From positions 1 through 16,329 of the forward strand of contig JANWHL010000177.1 in assembly GCA_025450405.1 (NCBI GenBank): a DNA stretch of 16,329 nucleotides, written 5' to 3'. The notes under the pieces are model-generated. The model was not told the origin of the DNA. It searched no databases and worked only from the letters and a program-made list of their open reading frames with translations. Source of the DNA: Ktedonobacterales bacterium. Its GTDB lineage: Bacteria; Chloroflexota; Ktedonobacteria; Ktedonobacterales; JADMIN01. This document shows positions 6,845 to 13,826 of this stretch, in pieces. The translations under genes were made by a program, and so were the position numbers. Each line of letters begins with the position of its first letter. Position 1 is the first letter of the stretch.

Positions 6845-8134
6845 ATGGAGGGCGGACCGAGGCGTCGGGCGGCCGCGGCGCCAGCGCACGCGCTCGCGTT
6901 GGCGCTGCTGGTGACGCTCGTGGCCGCCTGCGGGCGGGGGCCCGGGACATCCGGATACACCGCCACGCCAGCGTCCACGGCCACGCCCATCGTCACGCCG
7001 GCCCCACCACCGGCTGGCCCGCTCACCTGGACGCCACATCGGCTCCCGGTCGCGCCGCCGCTGGGCCTACCCAACGACGAGAGTACGAGCGGGACCACGC
7101 TGAGCCCGGCCCCGAGCGATGGCGACTCCGCGTATGCCTGCGCGCCAGCCCCGAATGCCAGCGCGTGGGTGTGGCTGACCCACGATCGCGGCGCTGACTG
7201 GTCGCGGCGCACGGACGCCATCTCACCCGATGCGCGCGGTTTCGTCGCGATTGGCTGTACCGTCGTCGTGGACGCGCTCGATCCGGCGGCGGCCGTGGCG
7301 CAGATCACCCTGGTGCCGGCGACCACATGCGTGCCCGTGGTCGATTGCACGAGCTTCCGCACCCTGCTGAGCACCGACGCCGGCCAGACCTGGATCCCAC
7401 TGCGCGGGCCGCTCCCGACCCTCGCTCAGATGGCGACGCGCCAGGGCGTGACGTATGCCATCTTCCGGTCGGCACCCCGATCCGCCAGCCCGGGCTCCTG
7501 GGCGTTCGTGAGGAGCGTGGACGGGAGGCGCACCTGGACGCCGGTACCCACACCGCCAGCCGGTATGGTAGCGGCGTTCTGGCTCAATCCGTTCAGCGGC
7601 GGACTGCTCGGCCTCACGGGTGCCGATATCTTCAATGGGCAGGCGCTCTGGGCGACGACCGACGGTGGATCACATTGGACGGCGCTGCCGCCCTCCGTGT
7701 TCGCCGGCGACATGAATGACCTGATGGTCCAGCAGCCCTTCACCGACCAGCCCTGGCGCGTCTGCGTCGGCGATCGGTCCAACTGGTACATCGGGGGCCA
7801 GACCAACACGCACGCCGACGATAGCGCATGCACGTCGGACGGGGGCGCCCCCTGGTTGACGCGCCATCTGGATGTGCTGGACAACGCGAATGGGATGCCC
7901 GACTTTACCCCGGTGGCCATCGCCGACGACGGATCGCTGCTGGTGACCACGCCGGCCGGCCTGGAGCGCTTCCTTCCGGGATCGATGTCCGCCCAGAGAT
8001 TGGGGGTGCCGCCGACGGCCAGCCCGATCGTCTACGCGGCGGGGACGGGCGCGGGTGTTCTCTGGGAGGGACCAATCGACAACTACCCGGATGCCGATCC
8101 ACTGGGGCGCATCTTCACGGCCAGCTACAACTGA
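6845..8134 (+). CDS. Predicted lipoprotein with Asp-box (BNR-like) repeats
   Basis: The protein has 429 residues from the ATG at 6845. That start gives a clean lipoprotein signal: RRR near the N-terminus, a hydrophobic stretch ALALALLVTLVAAC and a lipobox ending in Cys29. An ATG at 6764 would add 27 residues before the signal and is disfavoured. A Thr/Pro-rich linker (about 36-60) follows. At least five Asp-box-like motifs are visible: THDRGADW (112-119), STDAGQTW (176-183), SVDGRRTW (224-231), TTDGGSHW (271-278) and TSDGGAPW (330-337). Asp boxes mark beta-propellers such as sialidases and Vps10/WD40-like sensor proteins. No sialidase catalytic Arg triad could be assigned, so a binding or structural role on the outer face of the membrane is more likely than enzymatic activity. 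Confidence 0.75.
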   Translation: MEGGPRRRAAAAPAHALALALLVTLVAACGRGPGTSGYTATPASTATPIVTPAPPPAGPLTWTPHRLPVAPPLGLPNDESTSGTTLSPAPSDGDSAYACAPAPNASAWVWLTHDRGADWSRRTDAISPDARGFVAIGCTVVVDALDPAAAVAQITLVPATTCVPVVDCTSFRTLLSTDAGQTWIPLRGPLPTLAQMATRQGVTYAIFRSAPRSASPGSWAFVRSVDGRRTWTPVPTPPAGMVAAFWLNPFSGGLLGLTGADIFNGQALWATTDGGSHWTALPPSVFAGDMNDLMVQQPFTDQPWRVCVGDRSNWYIGGQTNTHADDSACTSDGGAPWLTRHLDVLDNANGMPDFTPVAIADDGSLLVTTPAGLERFLPGSMSAQRLGVPPTASPIVYAAGTGAGVLWEGPIDNYPDADPLGRIFTASYN

Positions 8135-8251
8135 CGCCGAGTCGTATCTCCCAGCCCGCCCTTGCCTCACCTCGCCGCGCACTCCCCGCGTCCCTACCAG
8201 ATCCTTCACCGCTAGCACGGGTTTGGTTTGATGCGTATGGGGCGCGCGCGC

Positions 8252-9298
8252 TTACTCCGGCCCGGCGGAGGGGGCACTGGCGCCGAGCATGGCGGTCACC
8301 TGGGTCAGGTCCGCCTGGAGCGTCTGGATGCGCTCGCGGGCATCCGGTGCGTGCGGGGGGGCGGCACCACCGGAGCCGGTAAGGACCTGAAGCGCGCCCG
8401 CGAAGGCCGCCTGGGCTTCCTGGAGCAGCCGGCGGCGGTCGGACTCGCGGCCCACCAGGGCGAGGGCGGCGAGGGTGCGTCCCTGCTGTTGCTGGGTACG
8501 TGCCCAGGCATCGGGTGCGGCGTCGCGCGTGTAGACCGCCAGCGCCTCGTCCAGCGCCCGCGCCGCCCCCTCCAGCAACTCCGGCCGCTGGGGGCTGGTC
8601 GTGAGCGCCGCGCGCTCGCGGAGCAGATCGGCCAGTATGACCTGGATCGCCGCGCTCTGTGCCGGCGCGGTCCAGCGCGTGTGGATTTCGAGAGCGGCGC
8701 GGTAGGCCGCGATGGCCTGGTCCACGAGCCCGGCGCGCTCCGCTGGGGTCGCCGCCTGCTGTGTCCAGGTGAGCAGCGCCCCGCCGAGCCGCTCCTGGGC
8801 GGTGGCCCAGTCTTCCGGCTGCTGCCAGCGGTTGACCACCTCGAGCGCCTGGCGCAGGCCAGCGGCGGAGCGTGCCACCAGCCGCACCCGCTCAGGACCG
8901 TCCGCCAACGGCGCCCGCCACGCCAGCACGCCCCCAATGGCGATCTGGGTCCGCGCCCAGTCGATTGGCGCGGTTGCGCGGGTGTAGACGCGCTCGGCCT
9001 CTGCGAGCGCCGCGAACGCCGCGTCGAGGAGCCGGGCGCGCTCGGGTCCGCTGGCCAACTCCGCCGCCGACGCCAGTGCCTGGCCACGCTGGCGCTGGGC
9101 GAGCGCCCAATGCGCGGGATCGGTCCGCGCGGTGTAGACCTCGAGCGCGGCGGTGTAGGCGGCGGCGGCCTCACTGAGCGGCGCTGCCCGCCGGTTGGGC
9201 GCGGTATCGTCCGCCAGACCGAGCAGGACATCGCCCAGGCTGATTTTCGTCCCCGCCCAGGCAGCGGGACCGATCTCGCGCGGGCACGCCCGGAGCAC
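8252..9298 (-). CDS. TPR-like repeat protein, C-terminal part of an interrupted membrane-TPR gene
   Basis: The frame is open from a GTG at 9298 to TAA at 8252, giving 348 residues. It is a run of about five to six helical repeats of roughly 50 residues with the consensus A..AY.AALEVYTR...P..WA..Q..LG..L, as in AIAAYRAALEIHTRWTAP and EALAVYTRDAAPDAWARTQ. Such TPR repeats bind proteins. The first repeat begins RAVLRACPREIGPAAWAG and is missing its first helix here. That helix is encoded upstream in the same frame, beyond a TAG at 9305-9307. The natural product is therefore probably one 480-residue protein with two N-terminal membrane helices. The last 40 residues are Pro/Ala-rich with a short helix. 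Whether the GTG is used as a real start is doubtful, since no Shine-Dalgarno is visible. Confidence 0.75.
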   Translation of the reverse strand: MLRACPREIGPAAWAGTKISLGDVLLGLADDTAPNRRAAPLSEAAAAYTAALEVYTARTDPAHWALAQRQRGQALASAAELASGPERARLLDAAFAALAEAERVYTRATAPIDWARTQIAIGGVLAWRAPLADGPERVRLVARSAAGLRQALEVVNRWQQPEDWATAQERLGGALLTWTQQAATPAERAGLVDQAIAAYRAALEIHTRWTAPAQSAAIQVILADLLRERAALTTSPQRPELLEGAARALDEALAVYTRDAAPDAWARTQQQQGRTLAALALVGRESDRRRLLQEAQAAFAGALQVLTGSGGAAPPHAPDARERIQTLQADLTQVTAMLGASAPSAGPE

Positions 9299-9304
9299 CG
9301 CGCG

Positions 9305-9307
9305 CTA
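9305..9307 (-). other. In-frame TAG splitting the membrane-TPR gene
   Basis: The upstream frame ends ...RADAATA-TAG, then continues with no shift as RAVLRACPREIGPAAWAG. Aligning this on the conserved W of the repeat (compare AAAAYTAALEVYTARTDPAHWA in the next repeat) puts the TAG exactly at the conserved Tyr. A single change from TAC or TAT explains it. It could be a nonsense mutation, a sequencing or assembly error, or a suppressed stop. Confidence 0.7.
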
Positions 9308-9694
9308 CGCGGTGGCGGCATCCGCGCGCACGTGCGCGCGCGCTGGCATGGGCATGCGCGCCGCCTCGACGGCCAGCGCCATCGCCTGGTTGTGACGCGC
9401 GGTGGCCGCGCGGCGAGCGGTGTGGGCCCACACCAGGGCCGCCAGCACCACCACGGTGACGAGCGTTTCCGCGGAGAAGAGCCACGCCTGGATGGGATAG
9501 CGGTTAGCGCTGAACGGATCGATCGCGGAGATAGCGGCGTTGACCACCACTACCATCGCGGTGGTGCCGATCCACAGCCACCAGCGCAGCGGCCAGACCA
9601 GGACGATGCCGCGCATCAGCTGGTCCCGCGGTGTCGCTGCACTGGTCAGGGCGTTGCTCCCAGCCGGGTGCGGCGGGACGGGCGCGGGGGACAC
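9305..9694 (-). CDS. Two-TM membrane protein, N-terminal part of the interrupted membrane-TPR gene
   Basis: This is a 129-residue open frame from a GTG at 9694, preceded by GAGGAGG (minus strand, 9701-9707) with a 6-nt spacer. A Pro/Ala-rich cytoplasmic N-terminus (1-26) is followed by two membrane helices (about 30-52 and 68-92) and then a basic helical stretch that leads in frame into the TPR repeats of the next gene. It starts 18 nt after the stop of the large NTPase gene, so the two are in one operon. The shared repeat type downstream suggests the complete protein is a membrane-bound partner of the NTPase. Alone, this half would be only a membrane anchor. Confidence 0.7.
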   Translation of the reverse strand: MSPAPVPPHPAGSNALTSAATPRDQLMRGIVLVWPLRWWLWIGTTAMVVVVNAAISAIDPFSANRYPIQAWLFSAETLVTVVVLAALVWAHTARRAATARHNQAMALAVEAARMPMPARAHVRADAATA

Positions 9695-9712
9695 GGCGAA
9701 CCTCCTCTCGCG

Positions 9713-12700
9713 CTAACGCCGCGGTTGCGCGGTCAGGAGGTCGTCGCCGTCTACATCATCCTCGTAGACTTCATAGACCTCCCAAACCACGTCGTTGGCG
9801 TCGAAGGCAGCGGCCGCGGTCGCATCGGGTGGGGCGGCGCCGCGCTCCGCGTCAGCCTCCGCGTCAGCCTCCGCGGCAACCTCACCGTCGGGCCACGCGT
9901 CCAGCGCCGTGGGGACCTTCCCGTCCGCGATGTTCCCATCAGAAGCGGGCACAAGGGCGAGTGGCACCTGATCCTCCACGGGGGCGTCCAGCACGGGGAT
10001 CACGTGCTCCGTGCGCGTGGTGTCCAAGGCATCCGCCATCGCGGAGGGCATGGCCACTCCCGGAGCCAGCGCGCCGTCCGCCACGGCCGCCGTGGTGGAC
10101 ACTGGCCATGGAGACACCGGTGGTGGGGCAACCGCGCGCTCGGCGTCGTCCAGCGCCGCCCGGATGGCCAATATAAGGTCAGCGGCGAAGCGCTCCCAAT
10201 CGCTGGCGGACCGCGCGGCGAAGACGGCATTGGCGGCCGCGCACTGCGCCACCGCCTCGCGCAGCATGGCCACACACGCGGTGCCGTCGATGAGCTCGGC
10301 GCGGCCCACCAGCGTTTCGGCCAGATCGAGCCGCGTCCGCGCCCGCACCATCGGGTCCAGCGTGTGTGAGGTGTCGTCCAGCGCGGCGCGATAGGCGGCG
10401 ATGGCCTCGTCCAAGCGGAGCGCGCGCTCCGCATCGCTCTCCGGGCCAGTCTCCGGGTCGGCTTCGGTCAGCACAGGGGTCAGGCGCGCCGTGTCCACGT
10501 CAGTGGCCGGAGGGGCCGCCCGGTCGGCGGCCAGGGCGGGCGCATCGATCGCGACCGCGATGGCGGCCATATCGGCCAGCGGATGCTCCAGCCGTGTGGA
10601 CGTGCCGACGGGCCGGGCGTGGGCGGCGGAGGCGCGCTCAGCCCAGGTGAGCATCCCCACGGGCGCCGCGCGCTGCCCGCGCGTGAGCCGCACCGCGCGG
10701 GCGGTCAGCCGCCGCGACTGCCGCATCCCCTCGGCGAGACCCGCACGCGCCGCGGTGGCGACGGAGGTGGCGGCGCCATGCGCCAGCGGCGCGGCGGTCG
10801 CGAGCGCCGAGCGCCAGAGCCGTGCCGCCGTGCCGGCGCTCCGATCCCGCGCAACATCCACCGTCTCCGCCGGCCCCAGGCCCGCCAGTGGCAGGGAACG
10901 CCACGCGGAGCCGCGGTCGCCGGCGTAGGCGGCGTCGTCGTTGGCGATGACGGGGGCCGTGGCGGGAGTGGGTGTGGCGGGAGTGGGTGTGGCGGGAGTG
11001 GGCGTGGCGGTCTCCCACGCCGGATTGGCCAGCCCGGAGGCGCGATGCCGCTCGCGCCGCACCGCCTCCAGCCCGGCATGCGCCAGGGCGTGGACCGCTG
11101 GGTCCACCGCCAGTGCGCGCACACGCTCGGCCGCGCGGAAGTCCACGGCCGCGGCGCCAAGCAGGGCCAGTCGCCGGTCTGGGGTGGCGGCCAGGCGTGC
11201 CTGGTCGCGCAGGGCCAGACCCAGAGCGGCGCGCACACGCGCGTAGTCGCCCCACGACCGTCGCTGGCGATAGGCGCGGGCCGCCGCCTGATAGGCAGTG
11301 ACGGCCGCCACGAGCGGCGCCGCACGGTCAGGCGCGGCCGCCCCACGCGCGCGTTCCACGAGCATGATGGCGAGGTTATTCTGGGCGGCGGCCCACGCCT
11401 CGGGCGCGATGCGCGGCGAGTAGATCGCCAGGGCGCCACGATAGCAGGACTCGGCCAGGCGGCTGTTCGCGCGCGGGTCGCCGTCCGTGCGCTCGCGGTA
11501 GGCGTTGCCCAGGGTGAGCAGGCCGTGCGCGTCGCGACGCTCGGCCAAGCTGGTCCGCAGGCGGCGCCACTCCGGCGCGCCCTCGCCCAGGTCCGCCCCC
11601 TCCAGATAGACCTGACCAACGGGCTCGAGGCATCGCGACCGGCCACCCTCGCGGCCGGCCACGCGCAGGATCCCGGCAGCCACCAGCGCGTCGCGGGCCC
11701 CTGGCCACACGCCTGGCTCAGCGCCCAGATCGAAGACATCCTCAGCCGTGGCCCGGACACGGGATTCCGCGTAGGTCTGGATGCCCGCCGCGCGTAGCAG
11801 GCGCAGCGCGCGCAGCGCGCGCCACGCGTCCGGACGCAACTCGCGCTCGGCCGCCTCGCGTGAGCTGGCGGACCCCAGCAGGAGCGAGCCCGGTGTGCCG
11901 TCAACGTCGTCGCGGTAGAGGTGGACCCGGCGGATGCGCTCCAGGGCAACGGCCAGGCGCTCCATCTGAGGGTTGGGGAGATCAGTCGGGCGGATGGCGC
12001 GGAGCTGGGTCATCAGGTCAGCAAGTGTGGCGCGGGCGCGCTCCTCATCGGCGCCGTCGCGGCAGGTCGCCACGACCACGACCCCACGGCACGCGCGGTG
12101 GAGCAGCCGCGGGAGGTCGCGGAGCAGCGACGCCTGGCCGGGTCGCGCGTAGTCCTGGAGGTCGTCCAGCCAGAGGACGATGCGCCGGCCGCGGACGCGC
12201 GAGAGGTCGAACGGCTCGCTCGCCTCGTGCGGCCAGCGCAGCAAGGTCCAGCGCGGCACCACGGCCAGGGCGGCCTCCCAGGCCAGACGCGTCTTGCCCT
12301 GCCCGGCGCGGCCATAGACGCAGATCCCGAGCGGCGCCCCGTGGTCGCCCGCCGCCGCCGCGCGGAGCGCCATACGCGCCTGGTCGTCGGCATCCACGCC
12401 CTCGGCGTCGTGCCGGGTGGCGTAGGCACCCGCGACGAAGCGCGGGACGAATGTGGCGGGTGGGATCCGCCCAACGGGCCGGAGGAGATACTGGGGGTGC
12501 GCCAGGCCGCCAGCCGCGGCCGTGCGCCAGACCACCGAGGCGCGCCACGAGGCCACGGCCAACGCCAGCAGCGGGAGCGCGGCGAGGATCACCAGGATGG
12601 GGTGCGCCAGCATGGACCTGAGGAGGGGCATGGCGTGGAGATTGGGCAGCGCGAAGCCGACGGTGGCCGCCACCCAGAGCGCAAGCCCGCCGACGGCGCC

Positions 12701-12886
12701 GCCGACAATAGCCATGTCGAGCAGCGCGCGCAGGAGCGGCCAGAGCGAGGCCAGCGCCTTGACGAACCGCCAGCGCGCCGGGTGCGGGAGCACCAGCTCG
12801 GCCTCCAGCGGCGGGCGCGAGGGCGACGTGCCGGTAGGGTAGAGCGCGGGGGCGCGGCGCAGGGCCGTCGGCATGGCGATGGGCAT
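9713..12886 (-). CDS. Membrane-anchored STAND-like P-loop NTPase with TPR-like repeats
   Basis: The protein has 1057 residues from the ATG at 12886 (an ATG at 12910 would add 8). Two hydrophobic segments (about 54-80 and 96-113) anchor it. The NTPase domain follows: Walker A VYGRAGQGKT (about 190-199), Walker B RIVLWLDDLQDY (about 235-246) and a sensor-like VVVVATCRDGAD (about 270-281). A probable winged-helix segment typical of STAND proteins comes next (about 350-430, WPGARDALVAAGIL then GQVYLEGAD). TPR-like repeats (about 480-615, CYRGALAIYSPRIAPEAWAAAQNNLA) end at a TPTPA repeat linker. An Ala-rich middle, a further repeat pair (about 840-920, DEAIAAYRAALDD) and an acidic tail complete it. 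The family switches between ADP and ATP states to signal or assemble. The ligand and output domain are not recognisable. It heads the operon with the membrane-TPR gene and runs divergently from a LuxR-type HTH gene. Confidence 0.75.
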   Translation of the reverse strand: MPIAMPTALRRAPALYPTGTSPSRPPLEAELVLPHPARWRFVKALASLWPLLRALLDMAIVGGAVGGLALWVAATVGFALPNLHAMPLLRSMLAHPILVILAALPLLALAVASWRASVVWRTAAAGGLAHPQYLLRPVGRIPPATFVPRFVAGAYATRHDAEGVDADDQARMALRAAAAGDHGAPLGICVYGRAGQGKTRLAWEAALAVVPRWTLLRWPHEASEPFDLSRVRGRRIVLWLDDLQDYARPGQASLLRDLPRLLHRACRGVVVVATCRDGADEERARATLADLMTQLRAIRPTDLPNPQMERLAVALERIRRVHLYRDDVDGTPGSLLLGSASSREAAERELRPDAWRALRALRLLRAAGIQTYAESRVRATAEDVFDLGAEPGVWPGARDALVAAGILRVAGREGGRSRCLEPVGQVYLEGADLGEGAPEWRRLRTSLAERRDAHGLLTLGNAYRERTDGDPRANSRLAESCYRGALAIYSPRIAPEAWAAAQNNLAIMLVERARGAAAPDRAAPLVAAVTAYQAAARAYRQRRSWGDYARVRAALGLALRDQARLAATPDRRLALLGAAAVDFRAAERVRALAVDPAVHALAHAGLEAVRRERHRASGLANPAWETATPTPATPTPATPTPATAPVIANDDAAYAGDRGSAWRSLPLAGLGPAETVDVARDRSAGTAARLWRSALATAAPLAHGAATSVATAARAGLAEGMRQSRRLTARAVRLTRGQRAAPVGMLTWAERASAAHARPVGTSTRLEHPLADMAAIAVAIDAPALAADRAAPPATDVDTARLTPVLTEADPETGPESDAERALRLDEAIAAYRAALDDTSHTLDPMVRARTRLDLAETLVGRAELIDGTACVAMLREAVAQCAAANAVFAARSASDWERFAADLILAIRAALDDAERAVAPPPVSPWPVSTTAAVADGALAPGVAMPSAMADALDTTRTEHVIPVLDAPVEDQVPLALVPASDGNIADGKVPTALDAWPDGEVAAEADAEADAERGAAPPDATAAAAFDANDVVWEVYEVYEDDVDGDDLLTAQPRR
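9849..9872. repeat. 12-bp tandem duplication in the NTPase acidic tail
   Basis: GCGTCAGCCTCC occurs twice back to back (9849-9860 and 9861-9872). It encodes the repeated EADA units of the acidic C-terminal tail on the minus strand. It keeps frame and is a small repeat expansion. Confidence 0.5.
10961..11005. repeat. Three 15-bp tandem copies encoding a Thr/Pro linker
   Basis: The unit GGCGGGAGTGGGTGT occurs at 10961-10975 and 10976-10990 exactly, and at 10991-11005 with one change. On the minus strand it encodes repeated TPTPA (ATPTPATPTPATPTPAT), a stiff linker between the N-terminal NTPase/TPR half and the C-terminal half. It is likely to vary in copy number between strains. Confidence 0.7.
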
Positions 12887-12893
12887 GGCTGGG

Positions 12894-12900
12894 CTCCCTC
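12894..12900 (-). promoter_or_regulatory. Ribosome binding site favouring the 12886 start of the NTPase gene
   Basis: Minus-strand GAGGGAG lies 7 nt upstream of the ATG at 12886. The other candidate ATG at 12910 has only a GAGGG touching it, too close to function well. Confidence 0.45.
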
Positions 12901-12925
12901 GTGGCCTCATCCCTCGTGGCCTCGT
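12896..12925. repeat. 15-bp tandem duplication at the NTPase gene start
   Basis: CCCTCGTGGCCTCAT (12896-12910) is followed directly by CCCTCGTGGCCTCGT (12911-12925), differing by one base. That difference creates the alternative ATG at 12910 on the minus strand. Each copy carries a GAGGG on the minus strand, so the duplication also doubles Shine-Dalgarno-like sequence. Confidence 0.6.
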
Positions 12926-12963
12926 CCCTCCATGCCGGTCGCGCCGCCCTCCCGACGATGGAG

Positions 12964-12984
12964 AATAGCTGGGGTATGGCTATT
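12964..12984. promoter_or_regulatory. Dyad operator candidate over the start point of the NTPase operon
   Basis: AATAGC (12964-12969) and GCTATT (12979-12984) are perfect inverted copies with 9 bp between them. The dyad covers part of the -10 box and the expected transcription start (near 12975) of the minus-strand promoter. Repressor binding here would block initiation; the binding protein is unknown. Confidence 0.4.
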
Positions 12985-13010
12985 GTAGGGAAGCGCTGGT
13001 TCGCTGTCAA
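12982..13010 (-). promoter_or_regulatory. Strong sigma70-type promoter of the NTPase/TPR operon
   Basis: On the minus strand TTGACA (13005-13010, 6/6), a 17-bp spacer and TACAAT (12982-12987, 5/6) point at the NTPase gene. The predicted start is near 12975, giving a leader of about 65-90 nt. It is the best promoter match in the window. Confidence 0.75.
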
Positions 13011-13155
13011 GCGCCGGGCCGGTGGCACATCAGTGCCGGCGGAGCGTCGCCATCTGGGAGCGCCGGCCACGTCGCGCGGACTCGGTTGTGTGACCGCGGC
13101 GGCGGGCCGCGCTCCGGCGCTCACCAGCGGCAGCAACCGCGGCGCGCGTGCCTGA

Positions 13156-13184
13156 TTGACTGGTGCGCTCGCCTCTGGTAGAGT
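13156..13184 (+). promoter_or_regulatory. Promoter of the LuxR-type HTH gene
   Basis: TTGACT (13156-13161, 5/6), a 17-bp spacer and TAGAGT (13179-13184, 4/6) lie about 137 bp before the ATG at 13321. The two divergent promoters are about 146 bp apart. The 12926-13320 region holds these promoters and the 10-bp repeats, and no convincing gene. Confidence 0.5.
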
Positions 13185-13220
13185 AGGCGCGATACGCCGG
13201 CCGCACCGGCGCAGTGAGCG

Positions 13221-13250
13221 GCCGGGAGCGGCCGGGAGCGGCCGGGAGCT
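13221..13250 (+). repeat. Three 10-bp direct repeats in the leader of the LuxR-type gene
   Basis: GCCGGGAGCG at 13221-13230 and 13231-13240 is followed by GCCGGGAGCT at 13241-13250. The unit is close to one helical turn, so copies lie on one face of the DNA. They are downstream of the promoter and upstream of the gene. The last copy can also pair CCGGG (13242-13246) with CCCGG (13253-13257). Confidence 0.6.
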
Positions 13251-13320
13251 AGCCCGGTGCCATCCGCGGGCTTTCGGTCATGATCTCGAATTGGTTCTGG
13301 AAAGGGTAAGGAGGGCGAAC

Positions 13321-13566
13321 ATGGCGGGGACGCGGAGCGAGCGGAGTCTGCCCAAGCTGATTCTCACGCCGCGACAGCTGGAGATGCTGAACTACCTCCG
13401 GCAAGACGTTCGCGCCAAGCAGATCGCGGAGCGGCTCTGCCTGGCCGAGGCAACGGTGCGCATGCACATCCGCGACGCCTATGCCCGCCTGGAGGTCCAC
13501 AGCGCGAGCGCCGCCGTCTGGGCGGCGTTCCGCCTGGGACTGTTCGGCCCAGACTTCGACGCCTGA
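13321..13566 (+). CDS. Single-domain LuxR/GerE-type HTH protein
   Basis: The protein has 81 residues from the ATG at 13321, with AAGGAGGG (13308-13315) five nt upstream. The in-frame upstream extension has no such site and is Arg-rich junk. Almost the whole protein is a GerE-type HTH: LTPRQLEMLNYLRQDVRAKQIAERLCLAEATVRMHIRDAYARLEV (about 16-60), then a dimerisation helix SAAVWAAFRLGL. There is no receiver or autoinducer-binding domain, as in GerE. It is divergent from the STAND-like NTPase operon and may regulate it, since no other regulator is near; this is inference. Its stop codon lies only 2 nt before the end of the RHS core remnant on the other strand. Confidence 0.85.
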   Translation: MAGTRSERSLPKLILTPRQLEMLNYLRQDVRAKQIAERLCLAEATVRMHIRDAYARLEVHSASAAVWAAFRLGLFGPDFDA

Positions 13567-13568
13567 GC

Positions 13569-13826
13569 GAGCCCTGTCGCCGCGTCGGCGTGCTGGCCGA
13601 TGTACCCGTTGCTGCCGGGCATGATGCCGCTGGCGTAGCCGGTGGTGCCGTAGGGGGCGTAGAGCGTCACCGCCTGCGCGTTGCCGCTGGCATCCAGGGC
13701 GACAGTCGCGCTGCCGAGGCCGTCGCTCGCCAGGGAGCTGAACACGCCGTCGACCGCGAGGGCGACGCGCTGCCCGTTGGCGGCGTAATACGTCGTGGTG
13801 GCAGTGAATAGGCTCGGAACGCGGTG
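13569..13826 (-). pseudogene. RHS repeat-associated core fragment (remnant)
   Basis: Read on the minus strand, in the same frame as and directly after the TAA of the pentapeptide gene, this encodes FTATTTYYAANGQRVALAV, then SLASDGLGSATVALDASGN, YAPYGTTGYASGIMPGSN and GYIGQHADAATGL. These are the consecutive YD-repeat elements that lead into the RHS core in Chloroflexota RHS proteins. The expected continuation (DYYNARYYDP...) is absent: homology stops at 13569, right by the stop codon of the LuxR-type gene. There is no start codon with a ribosome site and no N-terminal part. About 86 codons remain of a protein usually above 1000 residues. It is probably a displaced piece of the RHS gene that runs off the right end of the window. 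Confidence 0.75.

Noticed and set aside
8228..10369. 713-codon plus-strand open frame opposite the TPR and NTPase genes
   Set aside because: Arg/Gly/His-rich with no motif or ribosome site. The minus strand carries recognisable repeats and membrane helices.
9713..11010. Simple repeats considered as a CRISPR array
   Set aside because: The units are 12-15 bp, directly adjacent without spacers, keep reading frame and encode linker residues.
10583..12988. Several long plus-strand open frames opposite the NTPase gene
   Set aside because: They mirror the coding frame with low-complexity Arg/Gly/Pro composition. The minus frame has Walker A and B motifs and a strong promoter.
12901..13155. 84-codon plus-strand open frame in the divergent promoter region
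   Set aside because: It runs through the NTPase promoter and the 15-bp duplication, lacks a ribosome site and has no recognisable motif.
13156..13320. N-terminal extension of the LuxR-type protein from 13156
   Set aside because: The extension begins at the promoter -35 element and covers the 10-bp repeats. The ATG at 13321 has an excellent ribosome site.
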